A stretch of DNA of 64,000 nucleotides from Methanofastidiosum sp. (GTDB lineage: Archaea; Methanobacteriota_B; Thermococci; Methanofastidiosales; Methanofastidiosaceae). Below, piece by piece: positions 1 to 8,435 of the stretch. Every line of letters starts with the position of its first letter. The stretch's first letter is position 1. Below the pieces are notes generated by a model. The model did not search any database. It was not told where the DNA came from and saw only the letters and a program-made list of their open reading frames with translations. Made by a program: the position numbers and the translations under genes. Location: the NCBI GenBank assembly GCA_013178285.1, contig JABLXD010000005.1:1-64000 (forward strand), read 5' to 3'.

Positions 1-112
1 ATAACAGAGAGGAAGTAAACAGTGTACATTGATATCAGAGTAGGTATGAAAAGTTTTTTGTTTTCATTGCAAAATCCAAATGATATGGCAAGAGTCTGCC
101 CCACTCCTGTTT

Positions 113-601
113 TCATCTGTTGCAACACCTTACTTTGACAACGTATCTTTCTGTCCCCGATGGCATATTTACACTAACGCTGAAGGGGAACTTTTCCCCA
201 TATCTTAGTTCCCCAACGCCCAAATTATAGGATTCCTGAGCAATTATGTCACCTTTATTATTGAAGAAGAAAATATACAATTTTACACAATCGATTCTTG
301 GATTCTTATAGCTTGCATCCCCGTAATTGTAAACATTTCCCTCGATGTAAATCCTGTTGCCATCGATTCTTTGGCGATAGTCAGTTATCTGCATAGGGCA
401 CGCTATTGACCCAGATAGTGTTTCTCCAGTGGACTTTGGGATTTTCTCCTCAATCTTTGGATCTTGAGTTTCAGTAAAGTCCTGGCTTCTCCAGTCCTGC
501 AACACGTCTTTTGCTGTCTGCCCTTTATCTTGAGAGTTACACCCTGCAAAGGCAGATACAAATGAAATTATAATGACTAAGCCAAATAACTTTCTAAACA
601 T
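113..601 (-). CDS. predicted secreted lipoprotein, FxLYD-like
   Basis: Small exported lipoprotein of unknown role. The chosen ATG at 601 gives 162 residues: a charged start (MFRKLF), a hydrophobic stretch, then a lipobox-like SAFAGC whose Cys would be lipidated, so the mature protein should sit on the outer face of the membrane. The C-terminal ~90 residues form a beta-rich domain (IEGNVYNYGD, NKGDIIAQE) resembling FxLYD-type domains. A longer frame to 697 exists but would run through the tRNA-Gln gene, so it is rejected. Product family is inference; export is well supported. Confidence 0.7.
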   Translation of the reverse strand: MFRKLFGLVIIISFVSAFAGCNSQDKGQTAKDVLQDWRSQDFTETQDPKIEEKIPKSTGETLSGSIACPMQITDYRQRIDGNRIYIEGNVYNYGDASYKNPRIDCVKLYIFFFNNKGDIIAQESYNLGVGELRYGEKFPFSVSVNMPSGTERYVVKVRCCNR

Positions 602-659
602 TTTATCCCAATATTTTAAAGGAACTTTATTATATAAATTTATTGAGAAAGAAAGTGAT

Positions 660-731
660 AGCCGGGAACGGATTCGAACCGTTGTCGCAGGGACCAAAAC
701 CCCGCAGGATTGACCGCTACCCTACCCGGCT
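660..731 (-). tRNA. tRNA-Gln (anticodon TTG)
   Basis: On the minus strand the sequence folds as a complete cloverleaf: a 7-bp acceptor stem (AGCCGGG with CCCGGCT), a TTCGAATCC T-loop, and a 7-base anticodon loop TTTTGGT giving anticodon TTG. No CCA is encoded and no intron is seen. A TTTAAAAC-like box at about 755-765 lies upstream on the minus strand and could be its promoter. Confidence 0.95.
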
Positions 732-806
732 GGTAATAATAGAAAATCTGATTTCCGATTTAAAACTTTCGGTAACTTTATAAATCGTAAAAATCATTTT
801 CCAAAT

Positions 807-1226
807 ATGGGAGATGAAAAAACAGACTACGAATCACTTCTAAATCGGGCTGAAGAGCTATTGCCAAAAAACGTCTTTGAAACAAGCAGATTTGAAATTC
901 CTAGAGTAGATTCATTTATAATGGGGAACAGAACAATAGTAAAAAATTTCAGAGAAATCGCCTCAGTTCTTAATAGGGATGTCGATGCATTCTTGAAATA
1001 TATCTTAAGAGAGCTTGCAACAGCAGGAAATATGAGCGGTCAAGAAGCTATTTTCCAAGGGAAGTTTTCATCTTCAGTTATAAATGAAAAAATTGAGAAG
1101 TATGCTAAGGAGTCTGTAATATGTACAGAATGCAACAGGCCAGACACCAGAATTATTAGAGAAGACAGGATTACTTTTCTTCAATGTGAGGCTTGTGGTG
1201 CCCGTTACCCTATAAAACACGCATAA
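807..1226 (+). CDS. eif2b: translation initiation factor aIF2 subunit beta
   Basis: Beta subunit of the archaeal initiation factor that brings Met-tRNAi to the small ribosomal subunit. The 139 residues match the whole family: the short N-terminal helix that binds the gamma subunit (DYESLLNRAEELLP), the alpha-beta core (RTIVKNFREIASVLNRD), and a C-terminal zinc ribbon with C106/C109 and C127/C130. A TTTATAAAT box at 777-785 lies about 25 bp before the ATG and no Shine-Dalgarno motif is present, so the mRNA is probably leaderless. It faces away from tRNA-Gln. Confidence 0.97.
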   Translation: MGDEKTDYESLLNRAEELLPKNVFETSRFEIPRVDSFIMGNRTIVKNFREIASVLNRDVDAFLKYILRELATAGNMSGQEAIFQGKFSSSVINEKIEKYAKESVICTECNRPDTRIIREDRITFLQCEACGARYPIKHA

Positions 1227-1325
1227 TTACTTTATTTTATCTAATATTTAGGGAAATTTTTAATTGTTTCCGATAAATATAAATAGGTATTCTATTAATA
1301 AATATTAATTTCAATGGTGATAACT

Positions 1326-2255
1326 ATGGCAAAAAGAACTGATTTTATTGTTTTGGGCCTTATTCTTCTAATTGTAGCGGGGGGCTTATTTTATTACACA
1401 ACTATACCTTTGCAAAGAACGGTAACTACACAAGAATACGTCACAAAGGAAAGGATTGAGATACGAGAGAGGATCGTTCCACAGGAGAAACTTGTTAAGA
1501 GAACTAGGGAAGTTATAGTCTATACAAATTCTACAATAATTGATTCTTCAAAAGACTTTGAACCTAATGAGTACATAACGCTTGGTGAACCACTATTAAA
1601 ACCAAACGATAGGATTAGATACATAATTACTACAGACCAAAACAAGAGAGATATCGAGCGTTGGTTTGAATTTAAAATAGTGGATAGTAGAAATTACGAA
1701 CTTTGGTTATCACAACAAGCTTACAATGCCTATTATGATGCACCAATTGGAACTATTGAGTTGAATAGTTTTTGGACTGTTCCAGCAAGTGCAGGGATAC
1801 AGCAATACAGAATAATACTTTCAAATAGACTTTTTGCCTATTCAAAAAGAATAGAGTACACTATAATAAAGCAGGAGTCTTCTACCACAAGACAAGAGTA
1901 CCTTGAGACTGTTATAGAAAATGTAACTGAAACATACGAAGAGAAGATACCTTACCAGGAACTTGAGACCGTCACAAAGCAAGAAACTTACTGGCACGAT
2001 GAGTATAGGCCGGTAGCATATATCTTGGGCGGATTTGGCCTTATAGGTATAGTGGTAGGATTCTTAACTCATGCACAAAGAGAAAAAATCAAGAGAATTC
2101 CAGGCGTTAAACAAATAACAAGAACTACTAGAGAACAAGGAGTACTTCCTAAATGCCCACGCTGTGGTTCAAAAGTCGTTCCAACACATATAATAGAAGA
2201 CAGAAAAAAAATCTACAAGTGCACATACTGTAATCATCTTTTTGAACTAGAATAA
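1326..2255 (+). CDS. two-TM membrane protein with C-terminal zinc ribbon
   Basis: Unrecognised membrane protein. A GGTGAT ribosome-binding motif at 1316-1321 selects the ATG at 1326 (309 residues) over the ATG at 1314. Visible parts: an N-terminal TM helix (FIVLGLILLIVAGGLFYY), an extracytoplasmic beta-rich region of ~190 residues with repeated Thr/Glu-rich segments, a second TM helix (AYILGGFGLIGIVVGFL), and a cytoplasmic tail ending in a CPRC...CTYC zinc ribbon. The ribbon suggests contact with nucleic acid or protein on the inside, but no function can be assigned. It converges on the next gene across a T-rich stretch at 2256-2272. Confidence 0.75.
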   Translation: MAKRTDFIVLGLILLIVAGGLFYYTTIPLQRTVTTQEYVTKERIEIRERIVPQEKLVKRTREVIVYTNSTIIDSSKDFEPNEYITLGEPLLKPNDRIRYIITTDQNKRDIERWFEFKIVDSRNYELWLSQQAYNAYYDAPIGTIELNSFWTVPASAGIQQYRIILSNRLFAYSKRIEYTIIKQESSTTRQEYLETVIENVTETYEEKIPYQELETVTKQETYWHDEYRPVAYILGGFGLIGIVVGFLTHAQREKIKRIPGVKQITRTTREQGVLPKCPRCGSKVVPTHIIEDRKKIYKCTYCNHLFELE

Positions 2256-2269
2256 AAAATATTTATTTT

Positions 2270-3450
2270 TTATATAGAGCCTGATTCAATCTTCTGGCCA
2301 GGCTTTATCATCATATTGTCATTTATCTTTACATTTCTTCCTACTATTGAACCTAGCTGCTTCCTGTTTGAATCCACAAGCGCTCCTTTTATCTCAACTT
2401 TTATAGTATCCTTAGATTTGCTTTCAAAATTAACATTTCTTCCTATTTCTGAATTTTCCCCAATTATAGAAAAAGAAACAATAGAGTTGTCTCCTATTTT
2501 TACACCTTCCATTATGACTGAAGTTTCAATGACGCAGTTTTTTCCGATTACAACATTTTTTCTAATAACTGAAGAATTTATCTTTGAATTATCGCTGATT
2601 TTAACATTACTGGATATTAAACAGGGTGAAATAATTTCTGAAGAACCAATAGTTGAAAAAGAATCGATGTGGACAGGAGAGCCTATCTTTGAGTCAGGCG
2701 AAATCTTTGAATCTTGTGATAAATAATCCTTAAGAGTTTCCAGAAAGAACATATTTGCATCTATTAGGTCCCAAGGCCTTCCAATGTCAAGCCATTTTCC
2801 ACCCAAAGGCATCCATTTGACCTTCTTTCCATCTTGCATCATCATCTTGAGGGAATCGGTGAGCTCATATTCCCCTCGTGAGGATAATTTTGTTTTATTT
2901 ATGTATGAAAAAGCTTCTTTTTTAAAACAATATATCCCAGTATTTATCAAATTAGAAGGTGGATTATCAGATTTTTCATAGATTCCAGATACTTCGTCTC
3001 CATTGACTGTAACACTTCCAAAGAACTCAGGTGTTTCACTCTCTGTTAATGCCATCATTGCGACAGATTCAGATGATTCAAATCTAGATAAAAGCGAAAC
3101 AATGAAACTCTCTTTAAATAGGAGATCCCCATAGACACATATAAAATCAGAGTTTACATATTCAGATGCGATCATTAAAGCATGCCCAGTCCCAAGGCGC
3201 TCCTTCTGTTCAATGAAACTTACCTGAAGACCAATATTATTATTTTTTATGTAATCTTTGATTATCTCGGCTTTGTGCCCAACAATTATTGATACCTTTT
3301 CTATACCGGATGATTTGAATATTCTTAATATATTCCCAAGTATAGTTGTATCCCCTAATGGCAACATTGGTTTTGGTATTTCGTCAGTTAGTGGGGAGAG
3401 TCTAACTCCTTTTCCTGCGGCAAGTATTACAGCTTCTATTAAATCACCAT
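2270..3450 (-). CDS. GlmU-like sugar-1-phosphate nucleotidylyltransferase, 5' end defective
   Basis: Bifunctional-type enzyme expected to make an NDP-sugar such as UDP-GlcNAc. It has an N-terminal Rossmann nucleotidyltransferase domain (~240 residues) and a C-terminal left-handed beta-helix of hexapeptide repeats (NSSVIRKNVVIGKNCVIE). The first in-frame ATG is at 3367, but that start would delete the nucleotide-binding signature. The same frame upstream reads LIEAVILAAGKG and then RLSPLTDEIPKPM, yet has no ATG, GTG or TTG before the stop at 3464-3466. An ATG-GTG pair at 3450-3445 lies at leaderless distance from a TATA box but one base out of frame. A one-base indel in the T run at about 3440-3444, or a non-standard start, is implied. 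Confidence 0.85.
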
Positions 3451-3455
3451 ATGCA

Positions 3456-3475
3456 AAAACTATTTATATTGACTT
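3456..3475. promoter_or_regulatory. shared divergent TATA region
   Basis: The AT-rich core (CTATTTATATTGAC on +, AATATAAATAG on -) lies about 25 bp before the ATG at 3491 on the plus strand and about 20-25 bp before the ATG at 3450 on the minus strand. It could therefore serve AMMECR1 and the GlmU-like gene in both directions, giving leaderless transcripts. No Shine-Dalgarno motif is seen on either side. Confidence 0.5.
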
Positions 3476-3490
3476 AAATAATTATCTTTA

Positions 3491-4096
3491 ATGTATAATT
3501 TAGAGGAAGGGAAGAAGCTTGTATTTCTCGCAAGGAAAAATATTGAATCCTACCTTGAAAAAAGAAAAAATATAGAAATACAAGACATCCCTGAATCATT
3601 TAAAAAAAATTGTGGGGTGTTTGTTACACTTCACACTTACCCAAAATACAGTTTACGAGGGTGTATAGGATATCCAGAACCGGTGCTTCCCCTAATAGAT
3701 GCCCTCCTTGATGCATCAGTTTCCTCAGCTACCAGAGATCCACGATTCCAAAAAGTCAGACCTGATGAACTTAAGAACTTAGTTATTGAAGTCACAGTTC
3801 TAACACCTCCAGAGCTAGTAAAAGTCGAAGATGTAATGGAGTATCCACCTAAAATTGAAGTTGGAAAAGACGGCCTTATAGTTGAATTAGGATTTAGGAA
3901 AGGTTTACTCCTTCCACAGGTGCCAGTGGAAGAAAAGTGGAACAGTGAAGAGTTTCTATCCCATGCATGCATAAAGGCTGGACTACCATTGGATTGCTGG
4001 ATGGATAATCGCACAAAAATATACAAATTCCAAGGCCAGATATTTTCAGAAATAAGGCCAGAAGGGGATATAATAGAAAAAAATTTCATGGAGTAA
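3491..4096 (+). CDS. AMMECR1 domain protein
   Basis: Member of the AMMECR1 family (201 residues), conserved in archaea and eukaryotes. The diagnostic LRGCIGYP motif is at residues ~55-62, followed by the family's SSATRDPRF and LLLPQVPVE segments, so the domain is full length. Molecular function is not established; family members often occur with MEMO and radical-SAM partners (AmmeMemoRadiSam). A MEMO gene lies about 41 kb away in this window. The next gene starts 4 bp after the stop, so AMMECR1, DacZ and MscS are probably one transcript. Confidence 0.92.
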   Translation: MYNLEEGKKLVFLARKNIESYLEKRKNIEIQDIPESFKKNCGVFVTLHTYPKYSLRGCIGYPEPVLPLIDALLDASVSSATRDPRFQKVRPDELKNLVIEVTVLTPPELVKVEDVMEYPPKIEVGKDGLIVELGFRKGLLLPQVPVEEKWNSEEFLSHACIKAGLPLDCWMDNRTKIYKFQGQIFSEIRPEGDIIEKNFME

Positions 4097-4100
4097 ATAT

Positions 4101-4952
4101 ATGGAAATCGATCCTTTTATTCGGGCAGGAATATCACTATTCCAGGACATAAATGCAGATGCTGTTCTAGTTGAAATTGACTCTATAAAAGATATGGAAA
4201 GGCTTCAAGGATTTATTTCTTCTAGAGAAGTAAATCTATTTGGGGTTTCTTCCAATGAAAAAATAAAGAAAAAATTTGAAAACATAATCTTTGTTCCGGG
4301 GATATTGAAGAAGATTACGACAAGGCTAGAGTTTGCTATTTCTGCCGCCCTAATGCAAGACCTGCTAAAAAATGAGGATAAGATTGTCTATATAGGAAGG
4401 CTCGATAGCGAATCTTATAATTTTATAATAACAAGGAAAACAAATCAGATAAATGCCAAGGGTATCTATGAGTTGTTTTTCTCTCTAAAGAATGTTAAAA
4501 CTGATGTTATTTATTCCGTTCTTTCAATTGCAGTCCAATTAGGCAGAAAAGGTAAAGAAGGAAAACCAATTGGGACTTCTTTTATTATTGGGGACTGTGG
4601 AAATGTCATGCAGAAATCCTCTCAGATAACTTACAATCCATTTGAAAGGAGTTATGTAACAATTAATGACACAGGAGTCCAGAATATGATAAAAGAATTT
4701 TCAAGACTTGATGGGGCTTTTATTATATCTGGCGATGGAAAGCTACTGGCAGCTTCAAGATACCTCGAGGCTGGGAAAGATGGTATCTCCCTCCCAAAGG
4801 GGCTTGGGGCGAGGCACCTATCCGCTGCATGGATGACAAAGGTCACAGATGCTGTTGCAATAGTCCTTGCAGAATCGGACAATATGATTCGTATATTCAA
4901 AAATGGTGAGTTAGTCTGGGAAGTTGACCCTGATGAGGTAAAGGTTGATTAA
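4101..4952 (+). CDS. dacZ: diadenylate cyclase (c-di-AMP synthase), DacZ type
   Basis: Expected to condense two ATP into cyclic di-AMP, a messenger tied to osmotic and potassium balance. The protein has 283 residues. The N-terminal half resembles the pyruvate-kinase-like domain found in archaeal DacZ, and the C-terminal ~150 residues form the DAC (DisA_N) domain. The two active-site signatures are visible: DGAFII at ~residue 209 and GLGARHLSAAWM near 235, where the third position of the bacterial RHR triplet is Leu. It sits in an operon with an MscS channel starting 1 bp after its stop. The family call is strong; activity is inferred. Confidence 0.88.
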   Translation: MEIDPFIRAGISLFQDINADAVLVEIDSIKDMERLQGFISSREVNLFGVSSNEKIKKKFENIIFVPGILKKITTRLEFAISAALMQDLLKNEDKIVYIGRLDSESYNFIITRKTNQINAKGIYELFFSLKNVKTDVIYSVLSIAVQLGRKGKEGKPIGTSFIIGDCGNVMQKSSQITYNPFERSYVTINDTGVQNMIKEFSRLDGAFIISGDGKLLAASRYLEAGKDGISLPKGLGARHLSAAWMTKVTDAVAIVLAESDNMIRIFKNGELVWEVDPDEVKVD

Positions 4953-4953
4953 A

Positions 4954-5766
4954 ATGAATCTTGACTTAATATTCCTTGAAATTAGATTATTTTTTGATTC
5001 ATTATTCTCTGCATTTTCACAGATTTTGCCCAGAATATTTTTTGCAATCCTAATCCTTGTAGCCGGATTCTTTATTGGAAAAGGTCTTGCTAGATTGACT
5101 GAAGCCATAATGAAAAAAATGGGTATTGAAAGAGCTCTTAAAAAAACTGAAGCTGAAAAGATTACAGAAAGGGTAGGATTCAAAATATTAAAGAGTGTTG
5201 AGGTCTTTATTAGTTGGATTGTATACATAATTGCAATATTCTTGGCTTTTGAAGTCCTAAATTTGCCAGGTATCAGCAACTCCATAGGTATATTCATTAA
5301 TTATGTCCCCAATATCTTGATAGCTTTTTTTGTAGTTATAATTGGGCTTGTTGTAGCAGATAAGATTGCCATATTTGTAGAAAAGGTATTTGAGGATACA
5401 AATATCCCAAAATATTGGTTCTTTGGCAAAGGTATAAGATATTTTATTTACATACTTGTAGGGACGATGGCCTTAACACAGCTAAAAGTCAGCACGGGGA
5501 TTCTTGTAATAACAATAACAATAATAATGGCTTTATGGTCGGTAATAACAATAATTGGATTAAAGAATATTATACCAAATCTTTTTTCTGGGATTTTTAT
5601 TGTTTTTTATAGGCAGATAAATGTTGGGGATACTATTAAAATTGAGGACATGGAAGGCATAGTTGAAGAAGTTTCTTTGATATATACAAAAATCAAGAGA
5701 GAAGATGGAAGGTATTTACTTATCCCTAATTCAAAGATTTTGGATAATGTAATAACAAAGGATTAG
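4954..5766 (+). CDS. mscS: small-conductance mechanosensitive channel (MscS family)
   Basis: Membrane channel thought to open under membrane tension and release solutes after hypo-osmotic shock. The 270-residue protein has an N-terminal amphipathic region, about five TM helices (IFFAILILVAGFFIGKGLA; VFISWIVYIIAIFLAFEVL; NILIAFFVVIIGLVVADKI; FIYILVGTMALTQL; ITIIMALWSVITIIG), a pore-type segment and the MscS beta domain (INVGDTIKIEDMEGIVEEVSL ... LLIPNSKILDNVI). It is short at the C-terminus compared with E. coli MscS. The ATG at 4954 directly follows the dacZ stop; a TTG at 4945 is possible. It ends in TAG. Confidence 0.9.
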   Translation: MNLDLIFLEIRLFFDSLFSAFSQILPRIFFAILILVAGFFIGKGLARLTEAIMKKMGIERALKKTEAEKITERVGFKILKSVEVFISWIVYIIAIFLAFEVLNLPGISNSIGIFINYVPNILIAFFVVIIGLVVADKIAIFVEKVFEDTNIPKYWFFGKGIRYFIYILVGTMALTQLKVSTGILVITITIIMALWSVITIIGLKNIIPNLFSGIFIVFYRQINVGDTIKIEDMEGIVEEVSLIYTKIKREDGRYLLIPNSKILDNVITKD

Positions 5767-5869
5767 CAATCTATCTAGACTTATTTATGTCTGTGGATAT
5801 TTTAGAGTTCGATGTATTTAAGATTTGTCTTAAGTTGAAATTAAAAAAAGTTTGTAATAAAAAAATAAA

Positions 5870-6352
5870 TTAATCTGTGTTACCCAGTCCAAGTATCTTC
5901 ATGAACTTAAGCATTGGAAGTGCTCTTGGAAATATTTTGACTGTAGTTTCTTCGTTACAACATTGGGTATTTTTGAAAACTAATGTGCCAGGACTAACTG
6001 CCTTCAAAGTTACTATATACTTATTTTGTCCGAGATCTTGTACACCTATCACCTCAATAGGAGACCCCACTGGAAATGGAAACTGAGGAGGGCCAGTAAT
6101 CAGAGTAGACCATGTAGTTTGAACATCACAAGGACTCTCAAAACCTACTCCTTCTAAACAGAAAAAACATCCATAAGTTACTGAAACAGTAAATGTTTCT
6201 CCAACTCTAACTGACGTTCTACTTATATTAAAATTTTCTGAATCACAACAATCAGGAGAAGAAGGAGGAGTGGGTAAGGCCATAGTTTGAGCAACACCAA
6301 ATACACTTGCTACAAATATTAAGGATATCAAAATAACAAATATTTTCTTCAT
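5870..6352 (-). CDS. secreted Cys-rich Ig-like protein, paralog 1
   Basis: Exported protein of unknown function. The ATG at 6352 (160 residues) follows a GGTGTT motif and opens a classic signal peptide (MKKIFVILISLIFVASVFG, then VAQTMA). The mature part starts with a Cys pair (DCCDSENF), contains ISRTSVRVGETFTVSV, a phrase typical of Ig-like beta-sandwich domains, and has several more Cys (GCFFCLEG, TQCCNEE) that could form disulfides outside the cell. It ends LPMLKFMKILGLGNTD; the PMLKFMKIL part is shared with its neighbour. Family not recognised. Confidence 0.72.
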   Translation of the reverse strand: MKKIFVILISLIFVASVFGVAQTMALPTPPSSPDCCDSENFNISRTSVRVGETFTVSVTYGCFFCLEGVGFESPCDVQTTWSTLITGPPQFPFPVGSPIEVIGVQDLGQNKYIVTLKAVSPGTLVFKNTQCCNEETTVKIFPRALPMLKFMKILGLGNTD

Positions 6353-6454
6353 AGTTAACACCATTATAATTACCTAAAAATAAATCATCATAAATATATA
6401 AACATTTGCCTAAGTTGAAATAGAAAAAAGTGTTGAAATAAAAATAATAATTAT

Positions 6455-6940
6455 TTATTCTTTGTTTTTGTTCTTCTCAAGTATCTTCATGAACTTTAGC
6501 ATTGGATATTCTTTTGGAGTTATTGTGACTGTTTTATGGCAATCACAAGTTATATCACATACTTGGCAAGTAAATCCACTGCAATCCAACCCGAAAAAAA
6601 CTGTGCCTGGTCTAATGGCCCTAAGTGTAATCTCCTCCAAATACATACCGTTTACCTGAATAGAGAATGGTTGTCCATCATTCTCAATACTGTAACGTAG
6701 AGCTCCAGTTTCATCATAAATATTTATGTGTGTTAATTCAAAAAGACTATCGTCAGGGATATACAACATACCACAAAACATCCGAAAGGAAACAGTGAAT
6801 GTTTCTCCAACATGAACTGAAGTTCTGCTGACTTCAAAGTTCTCTGGAGTACAACAATCAAGTTGAGCCATCGTTTGAGTAACACCAAATAGACTTACTA
6901 CAAATAGCAAAGACACAATTATGGCAAATATTTTCTTCAT
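6455..6940 (-). CDS. secreted Cys-rich Ig-like protein, paralog 2
   Basis: Paralog of the adjacent downstream gene. The ATG at 6940 is preceded by GGTGGT and begins a signal peptide (MKKIFAIIVSLLFVVSLFG, then VTQTMA). Shared blocks: LDCCTPENFEVSRTSVHVGETFTVS near the mature N-terminus, a VNGMYLEEITLRAIRPGTVFF segment (compare KYIVTLKAVSPGTLVF), and the C-terminal YPMLKFMKIL. Cys clusters (CSGFTCQVCDITCDC) suggest a disulfide-rich surface protein. Divergence in the middle implies an old duplication. Function unknown. Confidence 0.72.
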   Translation of the reverse strand: MKKIFAIIVSLLFVVSLFGVTQTMAQLDCCTPENFEVSRTSVHVGETFTVSFRMFCGMLYIPDDSLFELTHINIYDETGALRYSIENDGQPFSIQVNGMYLEEITLRAIRPGTVFFGLDCSGFTCQVCDITCDCHKTVTITPKEYPMLKFMKILEKNKNKE

Positions 6941-7054
6941 TGAAACCACCATTATAGTAATATAAAAAAGATTCTAATCTTATTAAGTGTTACGGATTTT
7001 GGCCTTAAAAGTACAAGAGGTACTGAGATAAAGAAAAGCTCCATTCATCTAAAG

Positions 7055-7139
7055 CGCCGAGGTAGGGATTTGAACCCTAGATCTCACAAGGAGAACGGGA
7101 TTAGCAATCCCGCGCCGTACCAAGCTGGGCCACCTCGGC
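7055..7139 (-). tRNA. tRNA-Ser (anticodon GCT)
   Basis: Minus-strand cloverleaf with acceptor stem GCCGAGG/CCTCGGC, a long variable arm (TTCTCCTTGTGAGA) expected for serine tRNAs, T-loop GGTTCAAATCC and anticodon loop TTGCTAA, giving anticodon GCT. The discriminator base is G, as in tRNA-Ser. No encoded CCA. It lies just downstream of the SRP RNA on the same strand. Confidence 0.95.
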
Positions 7140-7196
7140 TTAAAATAAATGATTTAATTTTGTTTTTAAATTTATGGATAGTGACCCGCCTGGAAA

Positions 7197-7489
7197 TGGG
7201 CAGAATAGACTACAAGGGAGGGATTCCCCCGTACTCGACCCTGCTACCCTACAAGCATTAAACGTCCTCCCTACCGTTGCTCCCTTCCGGGCCTGGCGGG
7301 GTTCGAAAGGTGAAGGGTTTGTCCATCTCTTCCAAAATGGACTGATCCGCCGCCAATCCTGTAGGACATGGCTTCAACGTCGTAGGGTTTCCACCATGTA
7401 GATATCCAACTGCTTTCCAGGCTTCGGCCCCTCTTAAGACGGCTTGAGGTAACAGGAGGCGCCTAACCTCCCGGCCTAGTCTAATCCAC
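7197..7489 (-). ncRNA. ffs: archaeal signal recognition particle RNA (7S)
   Basis: RNA scaffold of the signal recognition particle, binding SRP54 and SRP19. On the minus strand the diagnostic helix-8 sequence CCAGGCCCGGAAGGGAGCA is present near 7266-7300, with the GGAA-type tetraloop and the AGCA side of the asymmetric loop. The ends pair to form the archaeal helix 1: 7477-7486 (GATTAGACTA on the minus strand) with 7203-7212 (TAGTCTATTC), one mismatch. A GGAGG/CCTCC hairpin after the 5' end fits helix 3. Length ~290 nt. Exact ends are estimates. Confidence 0.93.
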
Positions 7490-7499
7490 ATTTAATCAA

Positions 7500-7545
7500 A
7501 TATATAAAAAGCTTACGAAAGAACAAAGGATATATAAAACGTTTG
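7500..7545. promoter_or_regulatory. divergent promoters of SRP RNA and EamA gene
   Basis: Two TATA-like boxes sit between the SRP RNA and the EamA gene: TATATAAAAAG at 7501-7511 (reads TTTTTATATA on the minus strand, toward the SRP RNA) and GGATATATAAAAC at 7528-7540, about 35 bp before the EamA ATG on the plus strand. Assignment of each box to a direction is by spacing only. Confidence 0.45.
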
Positions 7546-7571
7546 AAGGATTTTTGTTATCGGAGATATCT

Positions 7572-8435
7572 ATGAAAACTGAAGGCATCGCTGTTTTATC
7601 TATTTCCTCTGCTTTGTATGGATTTTCAATTATCCTTGTGAAGATGGCCTTAAATCAAGGATACACGTCATATAGCCTTGTATCTTCTAGATCTCTTTTG
7701 TCAATACCAATGATGATTCTGGCAATATTTTTATTAAAAGATAAAGTCAACTATGAAACTCCATTACCGAAAAGGGATCTAACTATCCTTGGAGTAATTG
7801 GAAGTGGCACTGCTATGATGACTCTTTACATTGGGCAAGCATACACACTTGCAATAAATGCAGGATTCATATTTAGATTTGTCTTTATATTTACTGCCTT
7901 GTTTTCACATTTCTTGCTGAAGGATAAAATTCAAAAGAGCCAATATTCATCAATGGCCATAATGTTTATTGGAATGTATCTTATATCGACAGATGGGAAA
8001 GCCTTGAATCCCCACTGGGGGGATATCCTAGTTCTTCTAGCGTCCATGCAGGTGGGCTTCACTAACGTCTTGGCAAAAATTACTATGAAAAAAGTAAACT
8101 CGTATATGATTTCAGCTATAAGAATTTTCATTGGCTCTCTTTTTACCGTTTTAATAGTTTCAGCATTATTTGGAATCGATACTCTTTCTCCTATACTATC
8201 AATTCCTTACACAGTTCTTGCCTTAGCCTTGCTAGAAATCATATTTATTTTTCTTTACTATAGGGGCATCGAAATTGAAGGCCCATTGACTGCAACATTA
8301 TTCTTCTTAATGGGTGCCCTAGTATCGGCATTGCTTTCATACATCATATTAGGGGAAAAACTTTCATTAGTAGGTTGGACTGGTGGCTTATTGATAATGG
8401 TAGGGGCATATATATTAATAAAAAAATCAAAATGA
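7572..8435 (+). CDS. EamA/DMT-family transporter
   Basis: Ten-helix drug/metabolite transporter superfamily protein, 288 residues, made of two EamA repeats (first ends near LLKDKI...LISTDGK; second ends ILGEKLSLVGWTGGLLIMVG). A CGGAGAT ribosome-binding motif at 7561-7566 selects the ATG at 7572 over a frame opening at 7554. Substrate cannot be inferred; relatives export amino acids or metabolites. Its last 9 bases overlap the 3' end of the convergent aminotransferase gene. Confidence 0.88.
   Translation: MKTEGIAVLSISSALYGFSIILVKMALNQGYTSYSLVSSRSLLSIPMMILAIFLLKDKVNYETPLPKRDLTILGVIGSGTAMMTLYIGQAYTLAINAGFIFRFVFIFTALFSHFLLKDKIQKSQYSSMAIMFIGMYLISTDGKALNPHWGDILVLLASMQVGFTNVLAKITMKKVNSYMISAIRIFIGSLFTVLIVSALFGIDTLSPILSIPYTVLALALLEIIFIFLYYRGIEIEGPLTATLFFLMGALVSALLSYIILGEKLSLVGWTGGLLIMVGAYILIKKSK

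Larger units (their letters stand above)
5829..6952. repeat. tandem gene duplication with duplicated 3' flank
   Basis: Two homologous genes lie head to tail on the minus strand, and each is followed by a near-identical flank: TTAAGTTGAAATTAAAAAAAG at about 5830-5850 and CTAAGTTGAAATAGAAAAAAG at about 6412-6432. The duplication therefore included the terminator-like 3' flank. The 5' flanks (6365-6410 and 6953-7000) are only weakly alike. Confidence 0.6.

Noticed and set aside
602-697. Upstream extension of the lipoprotein gene at 113-601
   Set aside because: It runs through the tRNA-Gln gene and would place a basic, non-signal stretch before a good lipoprotein signal peptide.
5415-5612. Asn-rich ORF inside mscS
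   Set aside because: It is an out-of-frame shadow created by ATAACAATA-type repeats in the channel's coding sequence.
7070-7491. Three overlapping short ORFs on both strands
   Set aside because: They lie inside the tRNA-Ser and SRP RNA genes; the GC-rich RNA sequence creates spurious open frames.
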